In this document: one piece after another, positions 1 to 8,030 of the stretch | How the letters are laid out: each line of letters starts with the position of its first letter | Position numbering within the stretch: position 1 is the stretch's first letter | Origin: Paenibacillus sp. ACRRY | GTDB lineage: Bacteria; Bacillota; Bacilli; Paenibacillales; Paenibacillaceae | Assembly (NCBI RefSeq): GCF_022346995.1 | Contig: NZ_JAKRNM010000021.1 | Span: 1-40,736, forward strand | Length of the DNA: 40,736 nt | Direction of reading: 5' to 3' | Program-made: the position numbers and the translations under genes | Notes under the pieces: generated by a model | What the model saw: the letters and a program-made list of their open reading frames with translations, nothing else | What the model was told of the DNA's origin: nothing | The model's database searches: none

Positions 1-7
1 TACGAGA

Positions 8-18
8 TCCTCTCCTTT
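8..18 (-). promoter_or_regulatory. Ribosome binding site of a gene off the left edge
   Basis: Read on the minus strand this is AAAGGAGAGGA, a good Shine-Dalgarno sequence. No minus-strand start codon lies between it and position 1, so the start codon must lie just outside the window. It is the downstream end of a leader that begins at the consensus promoter at 134-162. Confidence 0.6.
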
Positions 19-102
19 GAAGCATGGCTCCGTTATGTAATAATGATGATTGCTATTGTGGCTTAGAATATCCCTTGCATGAATCTAATTAATCGAATGA
101 AT

Positions 103-122
103 ATATGAGCGTTCGTTCATAT
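103..122. promoter_or_regulatory. TetR-type palindromic operator
   Basis: ATATGAGCGTTCGTTCATAT reads as an inverted repeat: 16 of 20 positions are symmetric and the mismatches are confined to three central position pairs. Palindromes carrying GAACGxxCG-like arms are typical operators of TetR/AcrR repressors. It begins about 5 nt past the predicted start of transcription of the minus-strand promoter at 134-162, where a bound repressor would block transcription. Inference: it autoregulates a TetR-family gene (or its operon) lying left of the window. Confidence 0.6.
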
Positions 123-133
123 GTTATGATTTT

Positions 134-162
134 ATTATAGATGTGCCTAATAATAGTGTCAA
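134..162 (-). promoter_or_regulatory. Consensus sigma-A promoter, leftward
   Basis: On the minus strand TTGACA (157-162) and TATAAT (134-139) are separated by exactly 17 bp, a perfect consensus. It fires leftwards, away from hssR. Transcription should start near 127, giving a leader of about 125 nt that contains the palindrome at 103-122 and the ribosome binding site at 8-18. Confidence 0.8.
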
Positions 163-282
163 CCAGATTCAAGTAAATATAAACACGAAAGCATTGCTTC
201 CAGTGGTATGTGCTGGCGAACGCCTTTGCTTTTGTGCTACCATCTGTGCAGGATCCATGTGCGGAAGTACTCGTTACAAAAA

Positions 283-311
283 TTCGAACCAATGGATATG
301 ATCATTATACA
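283..311 (+). promoter_or_regulatory. Possible hssR promoter
   Basis: TTCGAA (283-288) and TATACA (306-311) are spaced 17 bp apart, 32 nt upstream of the hssR start. The -35 is a weak match. Apart from this and the leftward promoter/operator, nothing else is evident in the gene-free stretch 1-343. No HssR-like direct repeat is visible here, so autoregulation of hssRS is not supported. Confidence 0.35.
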
Positions 312-343
312 TTCAACTTAGAAACAGAGGGGCGGACAACCAT

Positions 344-1021
344 ATGAAACATCTGCTTCTGGCGGACGATGACGCCAACATTAGAGCACTCCTTCGGCAT
401 GTCATGACCAAAGAGGGGTATAGGGTGCATGAAGCGAAGGATGGGATGGAAGCAATTGAACTGATCAAAGAAACGCCAATTGATCTGGCGATCCTGGACG
501 TGATGATGCCAGGCATGGATGGTCTGGAGCTATGTGATTTCATCCGGCAGCAGTATGACATACCGATCATGCTGCTAACGGCAAGGGATCAGCTATCCGA
601 CAAGAGGGAGGGCTACCTGAAAGGCACGGATGAATATGTGACGAAGCCGTTCGAACCCGAAGAGCTGATCTACAGGGTCAAGGCACTGTTTCGCCGTTAT
701 CATCGCACGTCAAGTGATATCATTCGCATGAATCGCATCGTAATTGACCGGAATAATGTGGAGGTATCTGATGGTCAATCTATTCTGTTTTTGCCCATGA
801 AGGAGTTCGAGCTGCTCTCCCAGCTGGCACAATATCCAGGTCGTTTATTCTCGCGGGATGAATTAATTAGGCTTGTCTGGGGCGCAGATTACGAAGGGGA
901 TGACCGTACGGTGGATGTGCACATCAAGCGGTTACGCGATCGGTTTGCCGATTATACAGATGATTTTGTCATTCATACGGTACGGGGGATCGGTTACAAG
1001 ATGGAGGTGAAAACCCGGTGA
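344..1021 (+). CDS. hssR: HssR-like heme response regulator
   Basis: OmpR/PhoB-type response regulator of 225 residues, the normal family length. The receiver domain (1-115) has the acidic pair D9/D10, phosphoacceptor D52, T79 and K101. The C-terminal half is a winged helix ending in the usual VRGIGYK motif. The stretch DYEGDDRTVDVHIKRLR and the KEFELL motif closely resemble staphylococcal HssR. AGAGGGG at 326-332 is the ribosome binding site. The next gene starts inside its stop codon. The four-gene context (sensor kinase, HrtB-type permease, HrtA-type ATPase) identifies it as the regulator that activates heme export. Once phosphorylated it should bind the direct repeat at 2401-2420. Confidence 0.85.
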   Translation: MKHLLLADDDANIRALLRHVMTKEGYRVHEAKDGMEAIELIKETPIDLAILDVMMPGMDGLELCDFIRQQYDIPIMLLTARDQLSDKREGYLKGTDEYVTKPFEPEELIYRVKALFRRYHRTSSDIIRMNRIVIDRNNVEVSDGQSILFLPMKEFELLSQLAQYPGRLFSRDELIRLVWGADYEGDDRTVDVHIKRLRDRFADYTDDFVIHTVRGIGYKMEVKTR

Positions 1022-2394
1022 GGACTTTGTATGTTCGAGTCTTCCTTATTACGATCGCTGTCATTGTGGTCAGCGGCATGCTGGGTTTTCTTTTATCCAA
1101 TATCTATTATCATGCGAAGCTTAAGTCCTTCAATGACGAGAAGCTGGTAGGCATCGCCATGGAAATGAAGCAATTTGTGGAGCGGGAGCCGGACATGATG
1201 CAGCCGTATCTGGACAATGCCGCAGCTCTCGGTTACGAGATTTATGTGACAGATGGCAAGGGGACTGATAAATTCTACGGTAGTGAGTTTCGCGAGAAGG
1301 ATCTGGACAAGCAAGCTGTAGATATGGTGCTAAACGGTGAGGTCTACCATGGTGTTGCCCAGTTTCCAAGCAAACCCTTTATTACGGGTTTCTTTGACAA
1401 TCAGTTAAGCAATACCGTTGGTGTTCAACTTCAGTTAGGAAATACAAGCTATGGCCTGTTTATGCGCCCGGATGTCATTTTGCAATTTGGTGAACTGCGT
1501 ATCTTTTTTGCACTGATTGGGGCAATGACGATAGGTATTAGTATCTTGATCTTTCTCATCAGTACGCGCTACTTGGTCAATCCAATTGAACGTCTGTCGG
1601 AGGCGACCAAGCGAATTGTACAGGGAAACTATAATCTGAAATTGCCCACGAAGAGACGTGATGAGATTGGGCAGCTTGCTCAGCACTTTATGACCATGAG
1701 TCGTGAACTGGAAAGGGTAGATCAGGCGCGTCAACAGTTTGTATCGAACGTCTCGCATGAGATTCAATCGCCACTGACCTCGATCCAGGGGTTTGCCCAA
1801 CTGCTCTCAGATCGGGATCTTCCTGAACAGGAAAGGGAGCACTATGCATCCATTATTGAGGAAGAGAGCCGCCATCTCTCATTGCTCAGCAAACAGCTGC
1901 TTCTGCTGTCATCTCTCGAACAAGGCCAAGAGGATCTGACCAAAGAAGAATTCTCTCTGCGCGATCAATTCCGTCAAGCCGTTCAGGTACTGCAATGGCA
2001 GCTGGAAGAAAAAGAGCTGCTGCTCCGGATATCGATTCCCGAATCCATCCAGCTGGTTGGTAATGAAGTACTGCTCATGCAGGTATGGATGAATCTGCTG
2101 GGCAATGCAGTGAATCATCTTCCGCAAGGAAGAAGTATCGAGATCCGAGCAGAGCAGACCGATACTTACTGTGTAATCCAAATTCGGGATACAGGAAACG
2201 GGATTGCAGCAGAGCATCTGCCATTCCTGTTCGATCGTTTCTATAGGGTGGACCGCGCACGGGAGCGTTCTTCCGGTCGAACCGGACTTGGGCTTGCCAT
2301 TGTGCAGAAAATTGTCCGGATTCATGACGGTACAATTGAAGTCTCCAGTTCGGCCGAAGGTACGGTCTTCACTGTGACTCTTCCGCAGATGTAA
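1018..2394 (+). CDS. hssS: HssS-like heme sensor histidine kinase
   Basis: Membrane sensor kinase of 458 residues, matching the length of HssS. TM1 is at about 7-30, followed by an extracytoplasmic sensor domain (31-158), TM2 (about 160-183) and HAMP (184-236). The HisKA domain has phosphoacceptor H247 in SHEIQSPL, where most kinases have SHELRTPL. The ATPase domain shows an N-box around N359/N363, G1 DTGNGI (391-396), an F-box (404-408) and G2 GRTGLGLAI (420-428). The GTG start overlaps the hssR stop by 4 nt, implying translational coupling. In the family this kinase responds to heme-induced membrane stress and phosphorylates HssR; the ligand cannot be read from sequence. Confidence 0.84.
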   Translation: MRTLYVRVFLITIAVIVVSGMLGFLLSNIYYHAKLKSFNDEKLVGIAMEMKQFVEREPDMMQPYLDNAAALGYEIYVTDGKGTDKFYGSEFREKDLDKQAVDMVLNGEVYHGVAQFPSKPFITGFFDNQLSNTVGVQLQLGNTSYGLFMRPDVILQFGELRIFFALIGAMTIGISILIFLISTRYLVNPIERLSEATKRIVQGNYNLKLPTKRRDEIGQLAQHFMTMSRELERVDQARQQFVSNVSHEIQSPLTSIQGFAQLLSDRDLPEQEREHYASIIEEESRHLSLLSKQLLLLSSLEQGQEDLTKEEFSLRDQFRQAVQVLQWQLEEKELLLRISIPESIQLVGNEVLLMQVWMNLLGNAVNHLPQGRSIEIRAEQTDTYCVIQIRDTGNGIAAEHLPFLFDRFYRVDRARERSSGRTGLGLAIVQKIVRIHDGTIEVSSSAEGTVFTVTLPQM

Positions 2395-2400
2395 TCTGTT

Positions 2401-2433
2401 ATTCATTTGCCGTTCATTTTCACCTCCTATACT
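2401..2433 (+). promoter_or_regulatory. HssR-box-like direct repeat and hrtBA promoter
   Basis: ATTCATTTG (2401-2409), two bases, then GTTCATTTT (2412-2420) form an 11-bp-period direct repeat. Compared with the staphylococcal HssR box GTTCATATT-N2-GTTCATATT as remembered, the half-sites match at 6 and 8 of 9 positions. A -10 element TATACT lies at 2428-2433, so the repeat covers the expected -35 region, the usual geometry for an OmpR-family activator. It sits between hssS and hrtB, allowing hrtBA to be induced separately from hssRS. Confidence 0.65.
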
Positions 2434-2459
2434 TGGTTTATCAAGAGGAGGTCAGAGAT

Positions 2460-3587
2460 ATGTACTTGGCTATTAGAGAGATGAGGTTTGCCAAAGGGCG
2501 GTATGCGTTAATTGCTACCATTATGGTACTGGTTTCATTTTTGGTACTGTTTGTTACAGGTCTTGCGCAGGGGCTGGCGTATGACAACGCCGCGTCGATC
2601 AAAAATATGGCAGCAACCCATTTCGTTCTCGAACAGGATTCTAATCATCGTTTTACCCGGTCCCAGGTGAATCAGGATCAGCTTGAACAGTCGCGCTCAG
2701 TGGTAGGACAAGATAATGCAGAGCCGCTGGGTGTGAAAATGACAACCGTTAGCCCGGCTGACGACACCAAGAAAATAGATGTCACTCTGTTTATGGTGAA
2801 CCCAGAAGGCTGGCTCGCGCCAACCGTCACTGAAGGAGTTTCGATTGCGGATCAGAAGGACGGACAAGTTGTAGTGGACCAAAAGCTGTCAGAGTCCGGC
2901 GTGACCATTGGGACCATTCTGGTGGATCAAGCGTCGGGTACGGAGTGGACAGTCGGTGGATTTGTGGAAAATGAGTCCTTTAGCCACTCGCCGGTCGTGT
3001 TCCTGAATGAACAGGAATGGCTTGCATTGCAAGGAAGTTCGCGTACCAGTCCAGATACAGCGGGCAATAATGCTTCGTCGTCATACAATGCCATTGCCAT
3101 TAAGGATGCTGGTGAGAAGGTTGACAGCCTGAGTGCTGCAGTGCCGAATGCGGAAGTGATTACGAAGTCCGAGGCGGTATCGGCCATTCCTGGCTATAAG
3201 GAAGAGCAGGGCTCGCTGCTCATGATGATTGCCTTTTTGTTTGTCATCTCGGCGTTTGTGCTCGCGGTATTTTTCTACGTCATCACCATTCAGAAAACGA
3301 GTCAATTTGGCATTTTGAAGGCCATCGGAACGCGCAATGCGTATCTGGCTGGCAGTGTCTCATTACAAGTATTGCTTCTGTCCGTCGCTAGTTTGGTGAT
3401 CAGTGTTCTGCTGGTCCGACTGTTTGAGTCCATCCTGCCAGCTTCGATGCCGTTTCAATTAGGCTTGTCCACCCTGGCACTAACCTGCATTTTATTTGTA
3501 ATCATGTCTATGGCTGGTTCGTTGTTCTCGGTCTGGAAGGTTACCAAAATTGATGCACTTGATGCGATTGGGAGGACAGCAGCATGA
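2460..3587 (+). CDS. hrtB: HrtB-like heme efflux permease
   Basis: FtsX/MacB-type permease of 375 residues. One transmembrane helix near the N-terminus (about 17-37) is followed by a large extracytoplasmic domain (about 38-255) and three C-terminal helices, the standard four-helix FtsX layout. The N-terminal MYLAIREMRFAKGRYALI resembles staphylococcal HrtB. The ATG at 2460 is chosen because AGAGGAGG lies at 2444-2451; an upstream TTG at 2433 would place this site inside the coding region and overlap the promoter. The stop overlaps the start of hrtA by 4 nt. With HrtA it should pump excess heme out of the membrane. Confidence 0.84.
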   Translation: MYLAIREMRFAKGRYALIATIMVLVSFLVLFVTGLAQGLAYDNAASIKNMAATHFVLEQDSNHRFTRSQVNQDQLEQSRSVVGQDNAEPLGVKMTTVSPADDTKKIDVTLFMVNPEGWLAPTVTEGVSIADQKDGQVVVDQKLSESGVTIGTILVDQASGTEWTVGGFVENESFSHSPVVFLNEQEWLALQGSSRTSPDTAGNNASSSYNAIAIKDAGEKVDSLSAAVPNAEVITKSEAVSAIPGYKEEQGSLLMMIAFLFVISAFVLAVFFYVITIQKTSQFGILKAIGTRNAYLAGSVSLQVLLLSVASLVISVLLVRLFESILPASMPFQLGLSTLALTCILFVIMSMAGSLFSVWKVTKIDALDAIGRTAA

Positions 3588-4261
3588 GAAACCGATTGAT
3601 ATTGCAGGGAATTACACAGACCTTTGAGGATGGCGGAGTCAAACGTACGATTCTGGATCAGCTGGATCTTGAAGTTGCCGAGGGGGAACTGGTCGCGGTC
3701 ATGGGTCCTTCCGGGTCAGGCAAAAGTACATTTCTGTCCATTGCAGGTGCACTCCTTGAACCAACAGAGGGGCAGGTTCTGCTTGATGGTGTATCCATCA
3801 TGGGCAAAAATAAGCAGGACATTTCCGATGTGCGGCTTCAGCAGCTCGGTTTTATTTTTCAAAGCGCCAACCTCATTCCTTATCTGAAAGTGGAAGAGCA
3901 GCTGATGGTCGTTGCGAAGCTTGCCGGAACGGACAAGAACAAGGCTTTGAAGCGAGTGGATGAGTTGCTTCATACGGTAGGTTTATCTCACCGTCGTAAG
4001 GCATATGCTGAGAAACTATCTGGCGGGGAACGTCAGCGGGTTGCCATTGCGCGGGCGTTGATGAATGATCCGGCTGTGCTGCTGGCGGACGAACCGACAG
4101 CCAGCCTGGATGCAGCACGAGGGCTTGATATTGTTGGCATGATTGAGAAGCTGGTTGCAGAACAGGGCAAGAGTGCGGTAATGGTTACGCATGATGAGCG
4201 GATTCTTCCGCTGTGTAATCGGGTACTCTTTTTGGAAAACGGGAAACTGGTGCACAAATAA
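3584..4261 (+). CDS. hrtA: HrtA-like heme exporter ATPase
   Basis: ABC-transporter ATPase of 225 residues, of the LolD/MacB type that partners FtsX-like permeases. Walker A GPSGSGKST is at 41-49, the signature LSGGE at 145-149, Walker B LLADEP at 166-171 and the switch histidine H203. The segment LGFIFQSANLIPYLKV closely resembles HrtA. It starts within the hrtB stop codon (ATGA) and ends 44 nt before a strong terminator, so it is the last gene of the heme-stress unit. It energises heme efflux together with HrtB. Confidence 0.85.
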   Translation: MRNRLILQGITQTFEDGGVKRTILDQLDLEVAEGELVAVMGPSGSGKSTFLSIAGALLEPTEGQVLLDGVSIMGKNKQDISDVRLQQLGFIFQSANLIPYLKVEEQLMVVAKLAGTDKNKALKRVDELLHTVGLSHRRKAYAEKLSGGERQRVAIARALMNDPAVLLADEPTASLDAARGLDIVGMIEKLVAEQGKSAVMVTHDERILPLCNRVLFLENGKLVHK

Positions 4262-4305
4262 GGCGAATGCCATGATACAGTATTGTTCTCTGAATCTATG
4301 ATTGT

Positions 4306-4342
4306 AAGGTCACTTATCCCCAGAGGGAAGGTGGCCTTTTTT
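4306..4342 (+). terminator. Terminator after hrtA
   Basis: AAGGTCAC (4306-4313) pairs with GTGGCCTT (4331-4338), eight pairs with one G-U, and runs into six T residues. It ends the hss/hrt unit. A TATAAT at 4356-4361 just downstream may be the -10 of the next gene, though no good -35 accompanies it. Confidence 0.85.
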
Positions 4343-4414
4343 CTATCCTTTCATCTATAATTGAAGAAAGAATGAAGTGGAAGATTTTACTTTATCTAGA
4401 GAGGGGCTGTGCGG

Positions 4415-4966
4415 ATGCAAAGCTTAAATATTAAACATTTCCCGGCACTGAGTGCATCCATTCATTGGGGGACGGTGTCAGCGGAGTTCAGGATGAACGA
4501 TATCGTGGATGAAGCGCTGGTGAGCAACGTGAGCATTATCCCGTTCGTCGGGAAGCAGTGCGTCGTGTTTCAACTGGATAATGGCAAATGGGAGCTGCCA
4601 GGAGGAACCTTGGAACCTGGAGAGAGATATCCGGATGCATTAAAGCGCGAAGTGATGGAAGAGCTGGGCGCGGAGCTGCAGTCCTATCGAATATTCGGTC
4701 AGTTCTATTGCACATCCAGCGCCACTGAACCGTATCGACCACATATTCCGCATCCTCATTTTGTGAGAGTGATTGGTTACGGAGATGTTGAGCTTGTAGG
4801 TAAGCCGCTGAATCCGGTGGATGGAGAGCAGGTTGTTGCCGTAGAGGTAGTAGAGATTGCTGAAGCCATTCGGAGATTCCAGGATCAGAATAGACATGAT
4901 ATTGCGGAGATGTATCAATTGGCTTATGTATTGCGGGAAGAAGATAAACGTAAGGAACAGGTGTGA
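4415..4966 (+). CDS. Nudix hydrolase
   Basis: Nudix-family pyrophosphohydrolase of 183 residues with a complete Nudix box (GX5EX7REUXEEXGU): G64, E70, R78-E79, E82-E83 and G85 are all present. Such enzymes hydrolyse a nucleoside diphosphate linked to another moiety using Mg2+; the substrate cannot be deduced. The ATG at 4415 is preferred over a GTG at 4409 because GAGGGG at 4401-4406 is correctly spaced. It appears monocistronic, sitting after the hrtA terminator, and is the first of four Nudix genes in the window, with little similarity outside the box. Confidence 0.8.
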   Translation: MQSLNIKHFPALSASIHWGTVSAEFRMNDIVDEALVSNVSIIPFVGKQCVVFQLDNGKWELPGGTLEPGERYPDALKREVMEELGAELQSYRIFGQFYCTSSATEPYRPHIPHPHFVRVIGYGDVELVGKPLNPVDGEQVVAVEVVEIAEAIRRFQDQNRHDIAEMYQLAYVLREEDKRKEQV

Positions 4967-5011
4967 TGTTCAAGTTCAACATCCTTAATTTAATTCTAAA
5001 CGGAGGTCAAC

Positions 5012-5524
5012 ATGATTCGAGAACAAATCGATAAGATGTTAGACGTTTTGCCTGAAAGTGAACTGAATGTGGCGTACTCGCGGATCGAGCTTGTATATCG
5101 TAGATATATGTTTGAGCAAAATCTGGAGAATAAGGGCGTTCAGGTGACGGAGCTGTGTGAGGAATCGGAGGGCATTACTCGGCAGTGGGATGAGGTGTTT
5201 GCCAGCAATCTGGATGACGAGGCAAAAGAAGCGATCTACTACAGCGAATATAAATGGCATATGTTTAGTTATAAGAAACAAGTGTGTCTAGCGGGCGATG
5301 CAGCACGAGATGCTTTTGATGCCGAGCTCAAAAATGACTTATATGTCATGTATCAACATACGCCGTTCATCCAGGTCTATGAGAATGCGAATGCAGTCGT
5401 TGCAGCGGATTTTGATTCAGAACAAGATATCTATATCTTTGACCACCAGTTTACCTGGACCTATGTACATACTCACGAAGACATGTGTGGGCCTTATTTT
5501 TATAAAATTAGCCCATCGAAGTAA
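5012..5524 (+). CDS. Conserved hypothetical protein, DUF4275-like
   Basis: Soluble protein of 170 residues, rich in Asp, Glu and aromatic residues, without signal peptide or membrane segment. The pattern WDEVFAS, then EAIYY.EYKWHMFSY, then DLYVMYQHT and a C-terminal FTWTYVHTHE...GPYF recalls a Bacillus/Paenibacillus family I associate with DUF4275; this is from memory and uncertain. CGGAGG lies 10 nt upstream of the ATG. No function is known for this type. It follows the Nudix gene by 45 nt and could be cotranscribed with it. Confidence 0.6.
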   Translation: MIREQIDKMLDVLPESELNVAYSRIELVYRRYMFEQNLENKGVQVTELCEESEGITRQWDEVFASNLDDEAKEAIYYSEYKWHMFSYKKQVCLAGDAARDAFDAELKNDLYVMYQHTPFIQVYENANAVVAADFDSEQDIYIFDHQFTWTYVHTHEDMCGPYFYKISPSK

Positions 5525-5580
5525 CCGTTAATCAGCTGAATTCCATTTCAACGAATCATTGTGCAAAAGGAGATATCCCA

Positions 5581-6615
5581 ATGCGTAAGAAGCTCGTTAC
5601 AATATCCAAACGCTTCCTGGTTGTCATTTTGCTTATTGCTATACTCTCACTTATATTTCCAACATGGACACCAGGAATCAGGGGAGAGAACAGTATTAGC
5701 ACGTTGGGGCAGATTGAGATCAACGGCGCAGGCCATGAGGTTATGATTCGGGGAACGGATCGGGACAATCCCATCCTTATCTTTGTACACGGTGGTCCGG
5801 GATGCTCCGAAATTCCTTATGTCAGAAAGTATCAGGAGGCACTCGAACAGCATTTTACCATTGTGCATTATGATCAACGCGGAAGTGGGAAGTCTTATCA
5901 CTTTTTGGAGGATTATTCGGGGTTGACGACGGATGTGCTTGTAGATGATTTATTGGCATTAACCCATTATGTGACGGCGGAGCTTGGACAAGATAAGGTC
6001 AGTTTGGTCGGTCATTCATTTGGTACATACATAGGAACGAAGGCTGCCGCCAAGGCACCAGATAAATTCCATGCTTACATCGGTATTGGGCAAGTTGCTG
6101 ATCACGTGCAAAGTGAGCTGGACAGTCTGGATTACACCCTTGTTCAGGCGAAGCAGGCTGGTCATGCAGAGGACGTGACAAGTCTGGAACGTCTAAGAGG
6201 TTCTATTGAGCGAGGGGAGAAGTATACGCCAAGGAATATGGTGCGCAAATACGGCGGTGCAGCTAGACAGATCAATGAAAATAGGGATTATATACTCGGC
6301 TTTCTGTTGGGTCCTGAATACAATGCACTGGATGTCATTCGGTACTTCATGGGCATTCAGGCTACCCAGGAATTGCTTTTGAAGGAGGAATCAGGCCATC
6401 ACTTACCCGACCTTGTAGAAGAGCTGGAGATTCCGACATACTTTGTCATGGGAAAATACGATTATATGACATCCGTGAATGCGGCAAGGAAGTATTTCGA
6501 TGAACTAGAGGCTCCAGTCAAAGAGTTCAAGGTGTTTGAACATTCGGCACACTATCCTCAGTTTGAGGAAAAGGAGCAGTTCGCTGCGTGGTTGATGGAG
6601 TTGTATGAGAGATGA
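5581..6615 (+). CDS. Alpha/beta hydrolase, proline iminopeptidase-like, membrane-anchored
   Basis: Alpha/beta-hydrolase of 344 residues. An N-terminal hydrophobic helix (about 11-29) after Lys/Arg residues should act as a signal anchor and place the enzyme outside. The catalytic domain has oxyanion motif HGGPG (70-74), DQRGSGKS (98-105) and nucleophile elbow GHSFG (144-148, S146). The HGGPG plus DQRGSG combination is characteristic of the proline iminopeptidase/tricorn-interacting-factor family, with a cap region at about 180-270 and the catalytic Asp and His near the C-terminus (GKYDYMT and HSAHY). It overlaps the next gene by 4 nt and is the first gene of a three-gene operon. Confidence 0.8.
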   Translation: MRKKLVTISKRFLVVILLIAILSLIFPTWTPGIRGENSISTLGQIEINGAGHEVMIRGTDRDNPILIFVHGGPGCSEIPYVRKYQEALEQHFTIVHYDQRGSGKSYHFLEDYSGLTTDVLVDDLLALTHYVTAELGQDKVSLVGHSFGTYIGTKAAAKAPDKFHAYIGIGQVADHVQSELDSLDYTLVQAKQAGHAEDVTSLERLRGSIERGEKYTPRNMVRKYGGAARQINENRDYILGFLLGPEYNALDVIRYFMGIQATQELLLKEESGHHLPDLVEELEIPTYFVMGKYDYMTSVNAARKYFDELEAPVKEFKVFEHSAHYPQFEEKEQFAAWLMELYER

Positions 6616-7229
6616 AGATGAAATGGAGAACTACGTTTATCCTTGTCCTGCTCCTATCCATTTTGGTTATTACGTTGTTATGGCAATTGAACCAAGATAA
6701 ATCTTCTATTGAACCAACAGTTAACGGAAACATCGTCCAAGTCAGAAGTTTTCACTTGCGTTCCGATTCTACTCATTTAAAGACGTCAACAAAGGGAAGC
6801 GTGTTTGTAAAGGGAGAACATGGACAGTTTGAGCAGATACAGATTGTTGCAGAAATAGAGATTGATCCACTTGATTGGGGCGGTGTTGCTTTTTATATCC
6901 CTGATCATTGGCAGGTTTCCAATATTACAAGCAGTTATCAGGGAAATCAACTTACATTAATACCTGAGGTTTATATATCAACATGGAAGACTTCAGGGAA
7001 TGACGCGTCATGGCGTACGATGGTTGAAGTGGGAAGAGATCGTAGTTATGTACCAACCGGAGGCGGAACTGGAACGGTTATGATCGATTTGATTCCAGAG
7101 CAAATATCAATGTCAACTTCAGAATCGATAGTAATTGGAATTGAAGTGGGATCAAAAGAAGAGAATGGGAAAAGGATGATGGGTACGGATTCGATTGAAG
7201 TCCCGCTATCCTTGAAGGAGGGATTATGA
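6612..7229 (+). CDS. Unknown membrane-anchored extracytoplasmic protein
   Basis: Protein of 205 residues that I do not recognise. A basic N-terminus followed by a hydrophobic helix (about 8-25) suggests a signal anchor or uncleaved signal peptide; no lipobox cysteine is present. The rest is polar and beta-rich, with one acidic-aromatic patch (DPLDWGGVAFYIPDHW) and a Gly-rich turn (PTGGGTGT). It overlaps the upstream hydrolase gene (ATGA) and the downstream hydrolase gene (ATGA), so the three should be made together. From here to about 9.4 kb the sequence is visibly more AT-rich than the hss/hrt region. A role as partner of the anchored hydrolase is inference only. Confidence 0.7.
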   Translation: MKMKWRTTFILVLLLSILVITLLWQLNQDKSSIEPTVNGNIVQVRSFHLRSDSTHLKTSTKGSVFVKGEHGQFEQIQIVAEIEIDPLDWGGVAFYIPDHWQVSNITSSYQGNQLTLIPEVYISTWKTSGNDASWRTMVEVGRDRSYVPTGGGTGTVMIDLIPEQISMSTSESIVIGIEVGSKEENGKRMMGTDSIEVPLSLKEGL

Positions 7230-7960
7230 GAATAATAAATGAATGTACCATTGCTGGAGTACCTTGCTTACAGATAGATCCGTACTTACCGCCTGCAGGC
7301 ACAATCATCCTATACCATGGTTGGGGGTCCAATATACGAGACTATCTGTTTTTTGGATCAATGATCTCGGACTGGGGATACAAAGTGGTCATCCCTGAGC
7401 TACCTCACCACGGTGAACGTGGGAATCTAGCGTACTTTGATACTGTTATTTTACAACAACACTTTTGGTCAGTAGTGATACAAGCGGTTGAAGAGGCAAG
7501 CACTATTGTTACAGATATCCTGAATACGGATCATCCTGTAGGCATTATTGGAAATTCGGCTGGTGGATTTATTGCAGGTGGGGTTTGTGCGACAAATTCA
7601 AATGTAAAATCTGCAGTGGTCATGAATGCTTCTTGTGCCTGGTTAAGGTCTGAGGAGATTTTTCGTGAACATGATGGGAGAAGTCCGGTAAGTGCAATCG
7701 AAGCCGAAAATATCGGGAAATATGATCCTTTGTTCAATATTGACGGTTCTAATGACCAAGCATTCCTCTTGCTGCATGGAAAAGAAGATACAACCATTTC
7801 TATCGAAAGCCAGCGATGCTTTATGAAACACATGTCTATAAAAGATATTCAAACATCACTTAAATTCGTTGAGTATGCAGGCGTAAATCATCAAATAACG
7901 TTGGGGATGCTGCAAGAAGCAAAAGAGTGGTTGGAGAAAAATGTTCAGGTAGAACGGTAA
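7226..7960 (+). CDS. Alpha/beta hydrolase, YitV-like esterase
   Basis: Cytoplasmic alpha/beta-hydrolase of 244 residues. HGWGSN (31-36) forms the oxyanion region, PHHGERG follows at 60-66, and the nucleophile elbow is GNSAGG (S111). The acid and histidine are likely in HGKEDTTI and GVNHQIT near the C-terminus. HGWGS, HHGER and GNSAGG recall the Bacillus YitV/prolyl-oligopeptidase-like esterases. It starts in the stop codon of the preceding gene with AAGGAGGG just upstream. Substrate unknown; it is unlike the first hydrolase of the same operon, so the two are not a recent duplication. Confidence 0.72.
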   Translation: MRIINECTIAGVPCLQIDPYLPPAGTIILYHGWGSNIRDYLFFGSMISDWGYKVVIPELPHHGERGNLAYFDTVILQQHFWSVVIQAVEEASTIVTDILNTDHPVGIIGNSAGGFIAGGVCATNSNVKSAVVMNASCAWLRSEEIFREHDGRSPVSAIEAENIGKYDPLFNIDGSNDQAFLLLHGKEDTTISIESQRCFMKHMSIKDIQTSLKFVEYAGVNHQITLGMLQEAKEWLEKNVQVER

Positions 7961-8030
7961 AACATTGTTCGCGGGCTTTTAACAGATACTTATGTGAGAC
8001 AATAATGATTAACGGAAGGTATGTAACGTT

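Noticed and set aside
1435..2406. Long open frames on the minus strand inside hssS
   Set aside because: They lie opposite a clear histidine kinase with all motifs, have no ribosome binding sites and resemble no family.
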